Positions 1 to 13,520 of a stretch of DNA of 64,000 nt are shown piece by piece. Under the pieces are notes generated by a model. That model was given only the letters and a program-made list of their open reading frames with translations. It was not told the DNA's origin and did no database searches. The stretch spans positions 682,001 to 746,000 of the forward strand of contig JAQSEB010000082.1 in the NCBI GenBank assembly GCA_030063045.1, read 5' to 3'. This DNA comes from Pratylenchus scribneri (taxonomy: Eukaryota; Nematoda; Chromadorea; Rhabditida; Pratylenchidae). Each line of letters starts with the position of its first letter. Positions within the stretch are counted from its first letter, which is position 1. The position numbers and the translations under genes are program-made.

Positions 1-1
1 T

Positions 2-3000
2 ATTCTAGTAGCAAAAGGGGATCCCGCTACATTGAGGTACAATTTTGAATTAAATACGTTTAAAAATATTTCAATAATAAGGTGCGAAACTTCCGGTGAA
101 AATGTTGAAGTTGCATGGTACAAGGATTCGGAAATAGTGAAAGTTGGAAATGGGCACAGATTATTATTGCCAAATGGATCACTTTTTCTACTCAAAATTA
201 ATAATGGTTTACATATAATTAATTCACAAAACATTAAAATGATTTAATTAAGGTGGTACTGATTCCGATGCTGGAACTTATTATTGTATTGCAAAGAATG
301 AATTTGGCGAAGTTCGATCACAGGAGGCAAATGTTCGCGTCGCAATGCTTAGAGAAGATTTTCGACAAAATCCACAATCAATACAAGTAAATTACTGAAT
401 AAAAATCAATCAATCTTTTAATTTTCAAGGCACTAATTGGGAACCGCGTTGTTCTGGAATGCTCACCACCCAAAGGTTTTCCAGAGCCAGTTGTGACTTG
501 GAAGAAAGATGAAAAAGAGCTAAATTTACATGAAAATGCTAAATATCAAAATTTGGATGGCAATCTCGTAATTGAAAATGCTCAAAGATCCGATTCTGGT
601 TTTTATCAATGCGTTGCCACAAATATGGTCGGAGAGCGAATATCAAAACCGGCGAGGCTTTCGGTCTACGAGAAACCAAAATTTATGGTATTTATTCAAT
701 GAAAAAATCAATAATAATAAAATTATTAAGGTTGAACCAAAAAATGTTATTGTCGAAATTAATTCATCCGTCCTTTTTGAATGCAGAGTTGCTGGAGAGG
801 TTACTGAAAATATTTTAAAAGTAATTATAAATTAATTGGATTTTTAGCCAATGCCAAGTATATCCTGGAAGAAAATTGACGGTCAAATGCCGGTTGGGAG
901 AGCATATGTTGCAAGGGACAGGGGTGGACTTCGAATAGACAGGTAATTTATTTATTTAATTTTAAAAATAAAATAAATGATTTAATTTAAGAGTACAATC
1001 GGATGATGCTGGTGAATATGTTTGCTATGCAAAAAATCCAGTTGGAAGTGTTGAATCCAGTGCTCGGCTGATTGTAAATTCACCACCAATTTTCACAAAA
1101 TTTCCACAAAATTTGCGCTTAAACACCGGAAAAACAGCAGTTTTTGAATGTGAGGCCATTGGTCAACCAACGCCGGGAATATTTTGGAGTAAAGAAGGAG
1201 ATCAGGTGAATAAAAATGTGCAAAATATTTTTAATCTTTTTTTTTAGTTATTTACATTCTTCTCTGGTTTGGTTTCGTCGGATGGTCGAATACAAGTGAG
1301 CAAAGAAGGTCGACTAATCATTGACAATGTTCAACAATATGACAAAGGGAATTACGTGTGTGCGGCTGTCAACTCTGCTGGTTCAACTTTGGCCAAGGCC
1401 TCACTTGGAATTATAAATGATGGTGGGTGAATTTTTTTCACTTTAAAATTAACTTTATATTATAATCGTAAATCGTTCATCATCTCAACACATCATCCAT
1501 ATTCCATTTATTGTGCATTCAATCTTGCCATAATTTCCTTCCTCCTTATTCCCCAGGGATTTCCAAATAAATTCGCTTTCAATGGACATTATTGGGGTCT
1601 TTTCCCTTCGCCTCATTTATTTCAAATCCCCCACATCGATTCCATCTGTTTCCATTTTCGACTAATCCAATCTTGCCAAATAAACTAAATTTGCAGCCAC
1701 AAAAAATTCCAAAAAGTAATTTCGGCCAAAAAAGCTTCCATTCTATTGTTTGGGTATTGACTTAATTCCTTGCCATTTGAGAATCACTTAGCACGCAATC
1801 CAAAAAAAAGTCCCAATTATTAGGGAGAAACTCTCCTAAAATATTTGTTTTTTTAATGAATTTTACTAGTTATTCAAAAATACTTTTTCCTTACAATCCT
1901 CGAACTAATTTTTCGTTCATTTTTCAAAATAACCTGCTCTGAATGGTCGGTCATTTTGCTCGGTCAATCCCTTAATTATGCTTTTTGGTCAATTTCTTTT
2001 GTGTTACCTCAATCCTCAACCTCTATTGTTCTTCCATTCCCCTAAATATGAAATTCGAGCCCAACCACCCACCCCCAATTCCCCTCCCTGTTCACAATTT
2101 AGACAGAATCGGCCCTTTGTCGCATTATCCTGTCGGGTCACTCCGCCCCCAGCCTCCACTCCATTCACCGCCTGTTGCCATTTTGTGCAGATTTTTTATT
2201 ATTTTTACAGTCTCCAATCTCCATATTCCCCCTTTATTTTTTCCATTCCTCCTCGCCATCATTTCCCATAATTTCTGAAAGCTTTTATTTGCTTTCCATT
2301 TCCGGCAGAAATTCCCTCAAAGCTCAAACCAAATTCTAATCTCCCTCGTAAACATTGTCCTATTTCCTATCTTAAACATTTAAACAAACACAATTACTTT
2401 GGCACCTTAAAAATATTTTGATTTCCACAAATAATTGACTTCTTACCCATTTTATTTTGTGTCCATTTTCGTCCATAAGTTGCCCTATCCACTCAAAACG
2501 AATAAGAAAAGATATCCTCTTCACTTTTGAAGAGATGATGATGGTCATTGTTCCGAACACCCCCACAACCACAACAATCCTTTCCCTCCTTCTTTTGGTG
2601 CGCGTTCCCCTCTACCGCACACACAACAGCAGAGTGTTGGTGTCAATTGCCTTTTTGTGCTGCTTATAACCACCGCCCTCCTCAACCCACAAACGCGCAT
2701 CAATCAAACCGGCCGGCTTCTAGGAATATATAGCTAAAAATGGAAGAAGATTGAGCTGCTGACCATAAACTTCTTCTTTTTAGGGGCTCGCTAATCCCTC
2801 CTTTTTGATGGTCACAACTCACAACCCACCTACGACCACCACACACGGTTGTTGGCGGCAATAGTTAAGAAGGCGAATACATGCTCTGATGCTAGCTAGG
2901 GCGATTGGGGATTTTCGGGGGGAATGGATTGCATTTTTGTAAGAGGGGATTGGGCATGGTCGGCAGATCGAAATAGACAAGAGGGGAGGGGAGGCCACCT

Positions 3001-6000
3001 TTCCTATTACCCATCATTCATTAACAACCTGCGCAGCCCCCAAAAATGACCCTTCCATGTCCATAAATGTTCACCTGCCGGTGCGGGGATTATTTTTGCC
3101 AGGTCCAACCTCCAATATATATTGCTGCTTTGTGCTTATTATTTACCCGCTAATAATAAGCAACATCCACGAATCGATCATTCAATTCAATTCCCCTCCC
3201 ACTTTCCTTTCGGCCTTTCGCCCAATTTTACTTATGGTCCCAATCGTCGCGAATTTCCCACCCACTTGTCGCTCTCATCAATCATAGTACTTTTAATTTT
3301 CCACATTTCATGTCCACTCTTATTACTTTTAAGCCATAAAATTCCTTGAAATTCTAAAAAATTGAGTAAACAAAAAGGAAAAAACCCATATGGTCCATCA
3401 TTATTTGACCACTTAAAATTAATGGTATTCGGTTCTTTGTTAAATTTGGCAACAACTTTATCACTTTCATGCGTTCATCATCCAGAAAAATGCGGAAATG
3501 GAAGTAAAAATTAATTTAAAAATCTCTTATTCTTAAATAATTAAAATAAAATTATTATTTTTTCTTAAATAATTTTTAAAATTTTCAGCAACTTCTTCAT
3601 ATCCTCCTCCCATCATCCAATATGGACATCAAAATCAAACGCTAATGCTCAATGATATTGCAATTATGCCATGCCAAACAACGGGACGAGTTGCTGTGAA
3701 AATTAATTGGCTTAAAAATGGACTGGAAATGGATTTTAATGCCAGCGATTACAAAGGGAGATATAGGCAATTGCCGGTTGGAACATTGCAAATTGCTGAT
3801 TTAAAGTTAAATCCAAATGAATATTTTTTGATAATTTTTTGAATTTTTAGAAAAGAAGACACTGGCATTTACACATGCCGAGCCAGGAATGAAGATGGCG
3901 AAGCAACTTGGACAGCTTCTTTGGTCGTTGAGGAACACACCAATCAGGATATCATTTTCCAACGAATGCCAGACGCCGCTGCACTTCCATCACCGCCCGG
4001 TCAGCCAAAAGTGTTGAATGTTTCGGAGGAAAGCATTGAGCTGGAATGGACTGCCCCAGAGAGACAGGGAGCTTCCCCAATAATTGGCTATATTATCCAG
4101 TATTGGAGTCCACAAATGGGAGAGGTAATTTTTATTGAGCGGATTTTTTGGGCACAAAAATTAGCAAAATAGGTAGCTTTGTCTATGAAATTTTCTTAAA
4201 TAATTTTTGGGAACTTTAAAATAGGTAAATTTAAGGTTTTTATTGCACTTTTCTAATTAAAATTTCTATGAAAAGTCCAAAATCCATTCTCAATTTATTA
4301 TAAACAATATATTAAAAAATAATTTTATTTTAGACATGGCAAAACATACTCGATGTCATCACAAAAACTCGATTCCGCATCAGGCACCTTCGTCCCGGCC
4401 ATTCATATGTTTTTCTGATCAGAGCCGAAAACTCCAAAGGCATTGGTCTACCATCGACTCCGAGTGAAATGGTCAGCACAAAAGGATCCAACAATGCAGA
4501 AATGGAAGAGCGGGAGCATCGGATGAGCCGAATGCTCGATGTTGAGACGGCCAGACAAAGACTCGCTTCAGAACAATTAATTAAATTATTGGAAGTTAGG
4601 CCATTGAATGCCACTGCAATGCTTTTGACCTGGAAACAACAGAGAAAGGTTCAAACTTTAAAATATTATTTAATGTATTTAATATTTAGGAACCATTGGT
4701 TGAAGGCTATTACATCAAATGGAGAGGACCCCCGCTGGCCCATGACCACAGTTGGGTGAACATTACCGATCCAGGCATTGACCATATAATCATCAATGGG
4801 CTGAGACCATTTAACAATTATGAATTTTTTGTGATTCCATACCATCAACAAATACAAGGAATGCCCAGTAATTCGCTGGATGGAACGACGGCGGAAACTC
4901 GTAAATTTTCTAATATTTTTGAAAATTAATTTTAAATTAATTAATAATATTAATTTTTAGCTCCCACAATGCCACCATCGGAAGTGCGGCTGAGAATGTT
5001 GAACATCAGTTCATTGAGGGTTTCATGGCGTCCACCGCCCCAAGATCACATCAACGGAATTCTCAAAGGATTTCTCATAAATATTCGAAGCAATCATTCA
5101 TCGGTGGAGGACAGGAACATCACAACCAATGAACGTGCCACCAGTGTTACACTTTATCGACTCATCCCAAATGCAAGCTATGCTATAAAAATTGCTGCCA
5201 GGTTCATTTGAAAATTTAATTAAATATTTTTTAAAAATTAATTATTTAAGGACAAATGCAGGAGTGGGCGTCTTCTACATTGGCGAGCCAATTGTTATGA
5301 GTAAGATAATTTTTTTAATCTAGTAAAATTCAATTTGTATTTAGCCACTTTTTGAAAACATTAATTTTTTACATCCATTTTTGGTTTTCGAGATCGTATA
5401 ATTTGAAACCGACATTGGTTTAACTCTAAATTCCTACAAATTATTCAAAAAATGGTTTAAAAAATTTATTTTTCCACAAAATTCCTAGTTTTAGATTAGT
5501 ATTTAGACTAGGGCTTATTAGGTTTCGAAAAAAATAGAAGTTAGCGCCAATATTAAATTTAGGTATTTTTCGGCATCAAAAACGAAAGCAAAAAAAAAAA
5601 AACAAATTCATTTTTTTACCTTAAGCGGTACTATGAACTAAAATATTTTATCTTTAATTCTATTATTTTTATAACACCCAAAAAAATTTTCAGATGAAGA
5701 AACATTGCACAATCATGTTCGTCTTTTTGAGCGTTCAAACAGCGAATGGTATCGGCAACCATGGGCAGTACTTGGCTCCGGAATTGCAATTTGGTGTCTA
5801 CTCCTCACAATTATTGTCATTATTTGGTATCGATGTTGCAATTGTGCCAAAACCAGCAATGATGAGAAGAAAGAAAGGGAATTTATAAAAATTCGAGATG
5901 GAAGTGTGCCCAACACAACCGTATTGGGTGAGGCACGGAATGCATTTTGGAATGCACATGAACAATTTAATGGAGGCACAGTGGAAACATTCAGTGGAAC

Positions 6001-7924
6001 ATTGGCCAACAGGACGAATGCTCACCAAAATTTGGGACATCATCAACCCAGCAATTATTCAACGGAATGTGGCAGCAGCTGCTGTAATGGTGGAAATGTG
6101 CTGGTGAATTCAATGGGAATGATGGAGCTGAAACAACATCAACAACATGGAATTCATTGTTCTGCAACATTGCAAAGATTGAATGGAGATTGCGGCAATT
6201 CTGTGGAGCATGCACATTCACCAACTCATCATTATCATTATGCTCAATTGCCACCGGAACATTTTGGCAATACAACAGATCCGGCATCATTGAGCACATT
6301 TTTGCCACAATCACATAATCCGCATTATTATGATGGTAAATTTTATTCAAAAACACATTTTAGTCGAGAAAAAATAGAATTTAATTAATCAAAAATTTTA
6401 TTTTAATTATATTTTAATTTTAGACCCTTCGCCCTATGCAACGACAACATTGGTGAATCCTGGTGCAACATTGCGTACCAGCAGAAATCATCATCAAGGC
6501 GGACCTGCACTTCCTTTACAACCGGCACCAAAAAATCCTCCAAGCCATTTTTTATCCTCACGGGCGGTGATACGTAATTCGGGCATTGCTGCTGAATATC
6601 CTGCTGACCACATGAACAGCAACAGTTGCAGTGCACTCCTCGAACTTGATGAACAACAACAACAACGACGTGTCACCGCCTCAACACTCCAACAACGAAA
6701 GAATAATCGGAATAGAGGAGGAAATCGGCAGCAACAACAGCAATTTGGCACTGCTGGACGAATAAAATGTGGAACATCGTCAAAAAAGAATGGTGGTGGA
6801 CGAAGCAGCAGTGTTTCGGCTGCACAAACAAATCGGCAACAACATTATCAACAACAATTCCGCAATTATAAAGGATGCCAACAAGAAGAAAGCAGTCCTC
6901 AAACGGACATTTCCTACATTCATTCATCGGATGGAGGCGGAGGAGGATCAATGAATTTGCAGCATAATCCATCAAACATTTCCACCACATTCATGGTTGA
7001 GGCACCGGAATATGATCCGGTGATGACTGAATCAATGAATCAACGGCTGCAGGAAAATATTCGAAAAACGAAAGGTCTGTCTAATTAATTATTATTTTTC
7101 CTAAACATTAGCAAATTTCTTGTATTATTTTTCGGTTTAATGTCAGTATTATTAATCCTGAAAAATAGAATGAATTTATAAAAATTCAGCGATAATAAAA
7201 AACGAAAAAAAATAACTTACCCTGAGAGGGTTCGAACCCGGGACTTAAATTTTGTAAAAGGATGGGTAACCCACTCGGTTAAAAATTTTCGAGAAGGAAT
7301 TTTTGGAAGAATCTTTAAAACCAGTCTTAAACTATATCTAAGGTCCTAAGCTAAACCCTATACTAAGATCCATAACCCAGGCTGCAGCTAAAAGTATGAA
7401 ATTAAAAATGGCCGTAAATATAGACCGAAAAAAACTTCAAAAAAGAAGGCTAGTCTAGCCATTAAATTTTCCCAATTCTCATAAAAAAAATACAAATATT
7501 TTTAAGGAAGAGAACGAGCAAATTGGAAAAATACTGCTCGAAATCGAGTGAGCATGATCGAAGATGAGGACCAAACGGAGCAAGATCCATTAATGGATGA
7601 TAATGATGATGGAAATGGGAAGGAGGAAGATGAATCAGAAGCCGACGCCGAAATGAGTGATGAATACGTTTCATCCAGTGGAAGTGGTGGAAAAAGGAGA
7701 GGAAAACATCAGCAGCAGCAGAGGATTGAAAAAGAACATTATTATGCATTTACGCCTCCAATAACATCAACGATGAATAAACCGAGCCGACAGCCAATGA
7801 TGGGAGTGAACATTAGCACACTTTCAGGTGAGCATTTTTAATTTATTTTCTTCATAATTGATATTTTACAGTCGGCGACGCCTTTCATGGACCGGCGGCT
7901 GGATTTGCTGAACACACAAATTGA
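2..7924 (+). CDS. sax-3: SAX-3/Roundabout axon-guidance receptor (5' truncated)
   Basis: Slit receptor of the Robo family, a plasma-membrane guidance receptor. The window starts inside Ig domain 1. Five Ig domains follow in many exons (conserved segments such as ECSPPKGFPEPVVTWKKD, NMVGERISKPARLSV and GEYVCYAKNPVG), then three fibronectin III domains (about 3970-5300). A single membrane span (core IWCLLLTIIVIIWY) lies near 5790-5830. The cytoplasmic tail contains PYATTTL at about 6430, the Robo CC1-like tyrosine motif, then Gln/His-rich and acidic stretches and a YAFTPP segment. I splice the final exon at about 7872 with a TGA stop at 7922-7924. Signal peptide and promoter lie outside the window. 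The largest intron is 1424-3589, and the intron 7074-7508 carries a tRNA-like repeat. The family call is very secure. The last two exon joins are inferred from phase only. Confidence 0.95.
1424..3589 (+). other. Large sax-3 intron without recognisable gene
   Basis: This 2.2 kb intron lies between the Ig4 and Ig5 coding exons. It is pyrimidine-rich on the + strand and contains several short open frames, but none resembles a known protein or has believable splice neighbours. I see no tRNA-like or MITE copy in it. Large introns of guidance-receptor genes often carry enhancers, but no specific site can be recognised here. Confidence 0.6.
7213..7290 (-). repeat. tRNA-like SINE copy in sax-3 intron
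   Basis: On the minus strand the stretch reads like a tRNA-derived unit. It has an AACCGAGTGGGTTACCC A-box region followed about 30 bases later by the B-box-like GGTTCGAACCC. It matches copies at about 60121, 61562 and 62881. It lacks a clean acceptor-stem partner, so a working tRNA gene is unlikely. Confidence 0.65.
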
Positions 7925-8736
7925 AAAAAACATCATAAATGCTGATTTTGCCTATTCTTTTTCAACACAATCTCATCCCACCAAGCACCAACCCCCAGTT
8001 TTCTTTATTGATCTCAAAGGTTCTTTTTTTTTTTGTCTTCAAAAAAATCAATTCCACCCATCCAAACCAGCCTCCACCAAACACAAAAATATATCCGATT
8101 TTACGAGGCCTAACTCTTCCCTTCTCTTTCGCCAATTTGTTGTCTATTTCCCTCATTGCCTCATCCATCTCACAACAAATCCATTCCTCACTCCCTACAT
8201 TCTTCCATTTTTACGCTCCACTGCCAAAATGCGCTGATGTTTGCTTATGTGTGCAGAGATGACTCAATCTTCAGGTCTTTGAACCCCCTTCCCTCCTCAT
8301 TCACTTCTTTTTTTCTTTCCTCATCCATTGATGTTTTTCGCAACATTTTTTCTATTAAATTATTTTTAATTCATTGCTTTATTTTTTTATTATAAAGAAT
8401 CGAATTTCCATTTTTTGCTTTATTTCATTCTGAATGATTTTATATTATAAACCTGCCCAAAGCCCCCAAATTTACTTATTTTGTACTTATAGTCAATGGA
8501 AGAATGGACCAAAAAAAAGATAACACCCAATTCTCACCTTTTCATTTTTTTATTGCTTACCTTTATGATAACGTTTTTGATAAAGAATTTATAATTGATA
8601 AATACAAATGCAAAATGTAATTAAATAATTTAAATACAATTTATAATTTAATATTTTATTTTGAGTGGTTTTATATGTTTTATTTATTTTTTACAATTTA
8701 ATATTTTTTGGATTAATCCATAATTTTAAGAACACA
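7925..8736. other. Intergenic region after sax-3
   Basis: This is the 3' flank of sax-3 and presumed 5' flank of the next gene. It is C/T-rich at first and then very AT-rich. No coding exon, tRNA or repeat family is recognised. The sequence TTTTAAG just before the next ATG (about 8725-8731) could be a splice or trans-splice acceptor. Confidence 0.5.
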
Positions 8737-9763
8737 ATGAGTCCCAAAAATAGCCACCATAATCAAACGCAGCCTTTTGCCAATCATAAAAATGCAATAA
8801 ATCATCAAAATAACAACCAAATGCAAAATTCTCATCAACCTCAATCAAATAATGCCGTTCATCCAATTGTGGTTGAGAATGAACAAATTTATGATGAACA
8901 ATCAAGCAGTGAAATTCATATTCAAGAACAAACCAATGGGCCTGGCAGCATTGACCAAAATGAAAATATTCATGAAATTATGGATGCGGGCGAAAGTCGT
9001 GGAATCAGGGTTTTCATTTTTAATAATAATTAAAAATATTTATAAAATTAAAGCCGGAAGATGTCCTCTGGTGGATTTGTTTTTTCTTCACGGCTCGATG
9101 TTTTGACCTGCCTGCCGTATTAATATTCAGTCGAAAAGTTAATCGGTAATTTTTAATTAAATTATTAATACTCAAAAATAGAATTATTTAATATTTCAAT
9201 AAAAAATGAATAATTTTTAGTGGATGAATTTCTAAATTTCGATATATTAACTTTATTTTTTGCCCTACTTTCCTATTTTGCCAGGAAAATTTCATTAGAA
9301 TACAATTTAAAAATTTCCTTAATTTTAGTTTTCCCAAATCTATTTTGACTAATTTCAAAGAAAATACTCAAATAGCATTTTATCACCCAATTAAAATCTA
9401 CCCCATAGTCCATAATTATTACATAAAATGAATACCTAATATTTTAATTTTTCAGTCAATTTCTACATATTGCCTTTTGCATATGCCCTCTCATTTTGGC
9501 CTTGTTCACCGTGTTCTTTGCCCTTTTCAAATCAATATTTGGTAATGCTGCATCCAGATGGCTTCCCAAAATCCAATTAATTGCCATTCTTTGCTTTCTT
9601 GGCACTCCATTATTGTTCGTTTCTATTTTTTCAATTAATTAATTAAACACACAATTTTTATAGTTTTTGCCTTGCCACCTGGGACATATTTGGCATTTGG
9701 TCCATTTTTATCGCCTATGTCGCTGTTCAATCTACACTCGCATTCATTGCAATTTTTAAATGA
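8737..9763 (+). CDS. Small four-span membrane protein, unknown function
   Basis: I do not recognise the family. Four exons (8737-9009, 9054-9145, 9456-9614, 9664-9763) add to 624 nt, an uninterrupted frame of 207 residues. The first 85 or so residues are Asn/Gln/His-rich and probably disordered. They are followed by four hydrophobic segments: around VLWWICFFFTARCF, around CICPLILALFTVFFALF, around LIAILCFLGTP, and at the C-terminus around SIFIAYVAVQSTLAFIAIF. A hydrophilic loop with a basic patch (SRWLPKIQ) lies between spans 2 and 3. The start is the ATG after an AG acceptor-like TTTTAAG. The third donor (GTTCGT) is weak. The gene lies about 810 bp downstream of sax-3 on the same strand, with no sign of shared function. 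Confidence 0.6.
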
Positions 9764-10751
9764 GAATAAGGTTTGTTCTTATGCATTTTCTAAAAACTTG
9801 ACTAAAATATTTACAATCGAAAGATTCAAGACTCATTAAGTTTTGGTTTGGGTTTTAGCTAAAGGGCTATGTAGCTCAGTAGGTTAACTAGCCCATTAGT
9901 TTCTCCTCGGGTCGACGGTTCAATACCCGGTGAAGGCAAAAGATTTTTTTTTGTTTTTTTTAATATTTTAATTAGTTTTGAATCAATAAACCAAAATTGG
10001 TTTAAACGGTTTAATACTCTTTAATTGTTGACCAAACCATAACAAATTATATACAATGCGTCTTGACCAGCTATATCCAATTTTGGGTATATTTGGTTTG
10101 TGAATGTAGGACAAACTATTAAACCATTATATTTTGGGCTCTATGTACCTCCTTCCTTTTTTAAGCAATTTCGGTTTTTTTTTAAAAAGAGTATCCGTTT
10201 TTTATTCATGAAAATTTCTACGTAAATTGTTCCTCATTTTAAACATGTTTTTCCCACATCCACTCTTTTATCCCCCCCCCCCCCCCCCCAGCCCCCATCC
10301 ATTCTTTTCCCACAATTCCATTTGGCCACTTCATTCCATTTTCCAAGGAAGAAAAATCCAATCCATTTCATACGACGGTTTCTTTCACTCCTCACAAGGG
10401 GCTAATTCTCAAATCCAATCCAAGTGACAAGAGAGGGGAAGGAGGCGGCTTCTTTTCCGCATTCCCGGCCACCAAACGACTTCCTTTCCTCCTCCTCATT
10501 TTATTTCCTTCCCTCGAGGGGATTTGTTCCTAGGCAAAACCACATTTCATTTCCCGCAGCCTCCTGTGGATTAGTAATCCGTAATCCCCTCTTTCCAACC
10601 AAAACCTAAGACCAAATGTTTTAGAGGCCATTGGCCAAAAAGTAATTAATCAAAAAGGGATAGAGATTGCCAATATTCTTACCTTCCCAACCAACCACAT
10701 TCATTTCTCAATTCCAATTTCACAGATGATCCAAAATAATTTGCCTGGATA
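9764..10751. other. Intergenic region with dispersed repeat and C tract
   Basis: The region contains the tRNA-like sequence listed separately and a diverged dispersed repeat at about 9980-10145. A related, inverted copy of that repeat lies inside the Maverick at about 37975-38215. There is also a run of about 17 C at 10272-10290. The remainder is unremarkable pyrimidine-rich DNA. No coding exon is recognised. Confidence 0.5.
9864..9942 (+). repeat. tRNA-like sequence (tRNA pseudogene or SINE head)
   Basis: A consensus A box (TAGCTCAGTAGG) is followed about 40 bases later by a consensus B box (GGTTCAATACC), so both internal RNA polymerase III promoter elements are present. The 5' GGGCTAT has no ATAGCCC partner at the 3' end, and the anticodon arm does not fold cleanly. 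It is therefore better read as a tRNA pseudogene or SINE head than a working tRNA. It is of a different type from the other tRNA-like copies in the window. Confidence 0.55.
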
Positions 10752-12759
10752 ATGTCAAAAATTTGGACAAATTTGTTGTCAATTTTTTTATTGCTTTTTA
10801 TTGGCCCTTCGGATTGCACATTCCAATTGGATTCATTCAAGGTTTTCCATTTATTTTTTAAAAAATTATTTATCATTTTTTAGTCCCATAAATTAATCCA
10901 ATTATTCCTCAACCGGACTTTGACCATCCAATTGGATATTGGCCAACAGAATCAAACGAATGCAAATTTATTTACCATCAATCAAGGAGGCAATCGATTT
11001 TTTCAATTTTCGTCATCGACCATCGAAAATAATGTAAAAAAATTAGAAAATTATTAAATAATTAATTTAAAATTATATTTCAGATTTTGATTGAATTTCG
11101 ACTCAAGGATGGTCGATGGAAGCGAATTAAAATTCCGTGCCCATTTTTTAATACAAATGACCAATTTCATAAAATTATTTTCGCATTGGATAACCATAAA
11201 ATGACGGTCGCTGAGAATTGTCGTCAATTATTCCAACGGGTGGACAATGAATTGCATTTCGGGTAAAAATTGGGATCGAAAACACAATTTAATTAAACGA
11301 AAACCAAATTTAATTAATCGAAAACACAGTTTAATTAATCGAAAACACATTTTAATTAATCGAAAACACATTTTAATTCATCGAAAACACAATTTAATTA
11401 ATTGTATACACAATTTAATCGGGCAAAAACAATTTAATCGGGCAAAACACATTTTAATTAAATGAAAACAAAGTTTTAAAATATTTTGATGTTCTATTTA
11501 TTTATTTTTCATTTTAGGCAATTTCCAGCCAATCAATTCAACATCCATTTGGGCCCAATCAAGGGACGGCATAAACATGAACTCCAAATACGCGAATTTT
11601 CCGTCTTCCAACACCAAATTGAACAAATTTGCCCTCAAATGGAAATGTTAATCGATAATCGCTTTCAAACGGAATATTTGCCAAATGAAGTTAGGCACCG
11701 TCAAAAATCATCAATAAACCCAAATGAATTGGATCGAAACGAAGTGGCAGTTGAAAACAATGAAGGCGAGAAGGAAATGACAAAGAGGATAGACTTTTTG
11801 GAGGATCAAATCACTCATTGGAGCCAAATATTCAACAAATTTGAAGGAAGAATGAAAAGAATAGAATTACACCAACGAGGATGTATTGATTTGAGCGGAA
11901 AGCAGATGTGGCCAGGCCAACGGATTCAAAACCATTCGATGTGCACGGAATGCCAATGTGGGCTGGATTCAGAACTGCACTGTAAACCAATTGGATGCCC
12001 CCATCTAACTGAATGCGCCCATCCCGTTTATGAGGAGGGAAAATGTTGTCCAAGATGTGGCAAAAAGGTGGCTTATTCATACATTATTTTATATTTAATT
12101 TTTTTTTATTATTTTAGTGTTTTCACAATGGAAAATATTACGAAAGTGGGGAAGAGTCTTGGCCAAAACAATGCACTTATTGCCGCTGCAATGATGGCCG
12201 AATGGAATGCGGATTTCGGTGAAATTTATTTAAATTCGACTTTTCATATTTTGATTTCAGATTTTCCAACACTTGCCCGTTGCTGGACTGCCCCCAGCAC
12301 CAGCAAGAAACGTTGCCCAATCAATGTTGCCCAGTTTGCGTGAATTTGGACCATTGTGCGCCACAAAGGAATCCATGTTCTCCGAATGCCACATGTCATT
12401 CGGCAAGGCATTCGGCAATTTGTCGATGCAAGGAGGTGAAAATACTCATTTAATCAAAAATATATTTAATCAAAGTTTAATCATAAATACATTTAATATT
12501 TTATTATTTAGTAAAAAAAAAACACAATCTTAGTTTATTGTTTATTTTCTAAATCTAATTTTTCCAGGGCTTCTTCGGCAATGGAACAATCTGTGCTGAC
12601 ATTGATGAGTGCCTTTGGGATAGTGATGCCCGCAAGCAATTGGGTGGATGTGGCGATGGAACCGTTTGCATCAATTTGCCTGGGTCATTCAAATGCGAAT
12701 GTTTGCCTGGCTATCAGAAACTTGATGATCGAAATTGTTTGGATGTTATTCGCATTTAA
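10752..12759 (+). CDS. NELL-like secreted VWC/EGF protein, short form
   Basis: Predicted extracellular glycoprotein. The first exon encodes a signal peptide (core [15 protein letters not shown]). Two exons then build a thrombospondin-N/laminin-G-like domain ([22 protein letters not shown]). A linker contains a short coiled-coil-like stretch. Two VWC modules follow ([14 protein letters not shown] to CCPRCG, and [13 protein letters not shown] to CCPVC), then an EGF-like module and a calcium-binding EGF module (DIDECLWD to [17 protein letters not shown]). The domain order matches vertebrate NELL1/2, which bind Robo receptors and PKC in vertebrates, but this protein is much shorter, with only two VWC and two EGF modules and no trailing VWC repeats. 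The stop is TAA at 12757-12759. The intron at 11265-11517 contains a short tandem repeat. Family call good, exact orthology unsure. Confidence 0.8.
11275..11460 (+). repeat. Short tandem repeat in NELL-like intron
   Basis: About eight or nine diverging copies of a 21-23 bp unit built on CGAAAACACATTTTAATTAAT. The array lies wholly within an intron and explains the repetitive open frame in this stretch. Confidence 0.8.
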
Positions 12760-13073
12760 TTTTTAAATATTATTAATACATTTTCATTTTTTTTATTATT
12801 CACATTGTTCATATTCCCTCGAATGGCTAATAAAATAATATAATTCTTTGTATTAAAATTTTTATTTGCCCACGAAACTTCAATATTTAATTAAATAAAT
12901 GTAATGTATAATGTTCCCCGCATCATCAACAGTCCATTATTAATATGTTAAGTCCTCCCCGTCATAAAATGCCTCCATAAAATTGAGGCCTTTTTCAATG
13001 GCATTTTTATAGTATTTTTCATTCAATTCCACTCCCCTCTTCATTCCTGTTTGGTTTTCACAGAATTAATGTT

Positions 13074-13520
13074 TTGGGGCAATTGTAAAACAGTCGGAAT
13101 TATTTGGGGCAATTGTAAAACAGGCGGAATTATTTGGGGCAATTGTAAAACAGGCGGAATTATTTGGGGCAATTGTAAAACAGGCGGAATTATTTGGGGC
13201 AATTGTAAAACAGGCGGAATTATTCGGGGCAATTGTAAAACAGGCGGAATTATTTGGGGCAATTGTAAAACAGGCGGAATTATGTTTGGGGCAATTGTAA
13301 AACAGGCGGAATTATTTGGGGCAATTGTAAAACAGGCGGAATTATGTTTGGGGCAATTGTAAAACAGGCGGAATTATTTTTTTGGGGCAATTGTAAAATA
13401 GGCGGAATTATGTTTTGGGCAATTGTAAAACAGACGGAATTATTTTTTTGGGGCAATTGTAAAATAGGCGGAATTATGTTTGGGGCAGATAAAACAGGCG
13501 GAATTATATTTGGGGCAAAA
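13074..13520 (+). repeat. 30-bp minisatellite, array 1
   Basis: About 15 tandem copies of a 30-bp unit beginning GGGGCAATTGTAAAACAGG and ending CGGAATTATTT. Length variants carry extra T or GT before GGGG. Because the unit length is a multiple of three, it reads open on both strands without being coding. A second, longer array of the same unit lies at 47505-48440. Confidence 0.95.

Noticed and set aside
1978..2278. Two overlapping open frames in the sax-3 intron
   Set aside because: Low-complexity Pro/Ser content, two frames on the same strand, no domain, within an intron with good flanking splice sites.
9864..9942. Functional tRNA gene
   Set aside because: A and B boxes are good, but acceptor ends do not pair and the anticodon arm is poor. 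The same applies to the tRNA-like copies in introns.
13074..13520. CRISPR-like array
   Set aside because: Direct repeats without unique spacers in a eukaryotic genome; it is a plain minisatellite.
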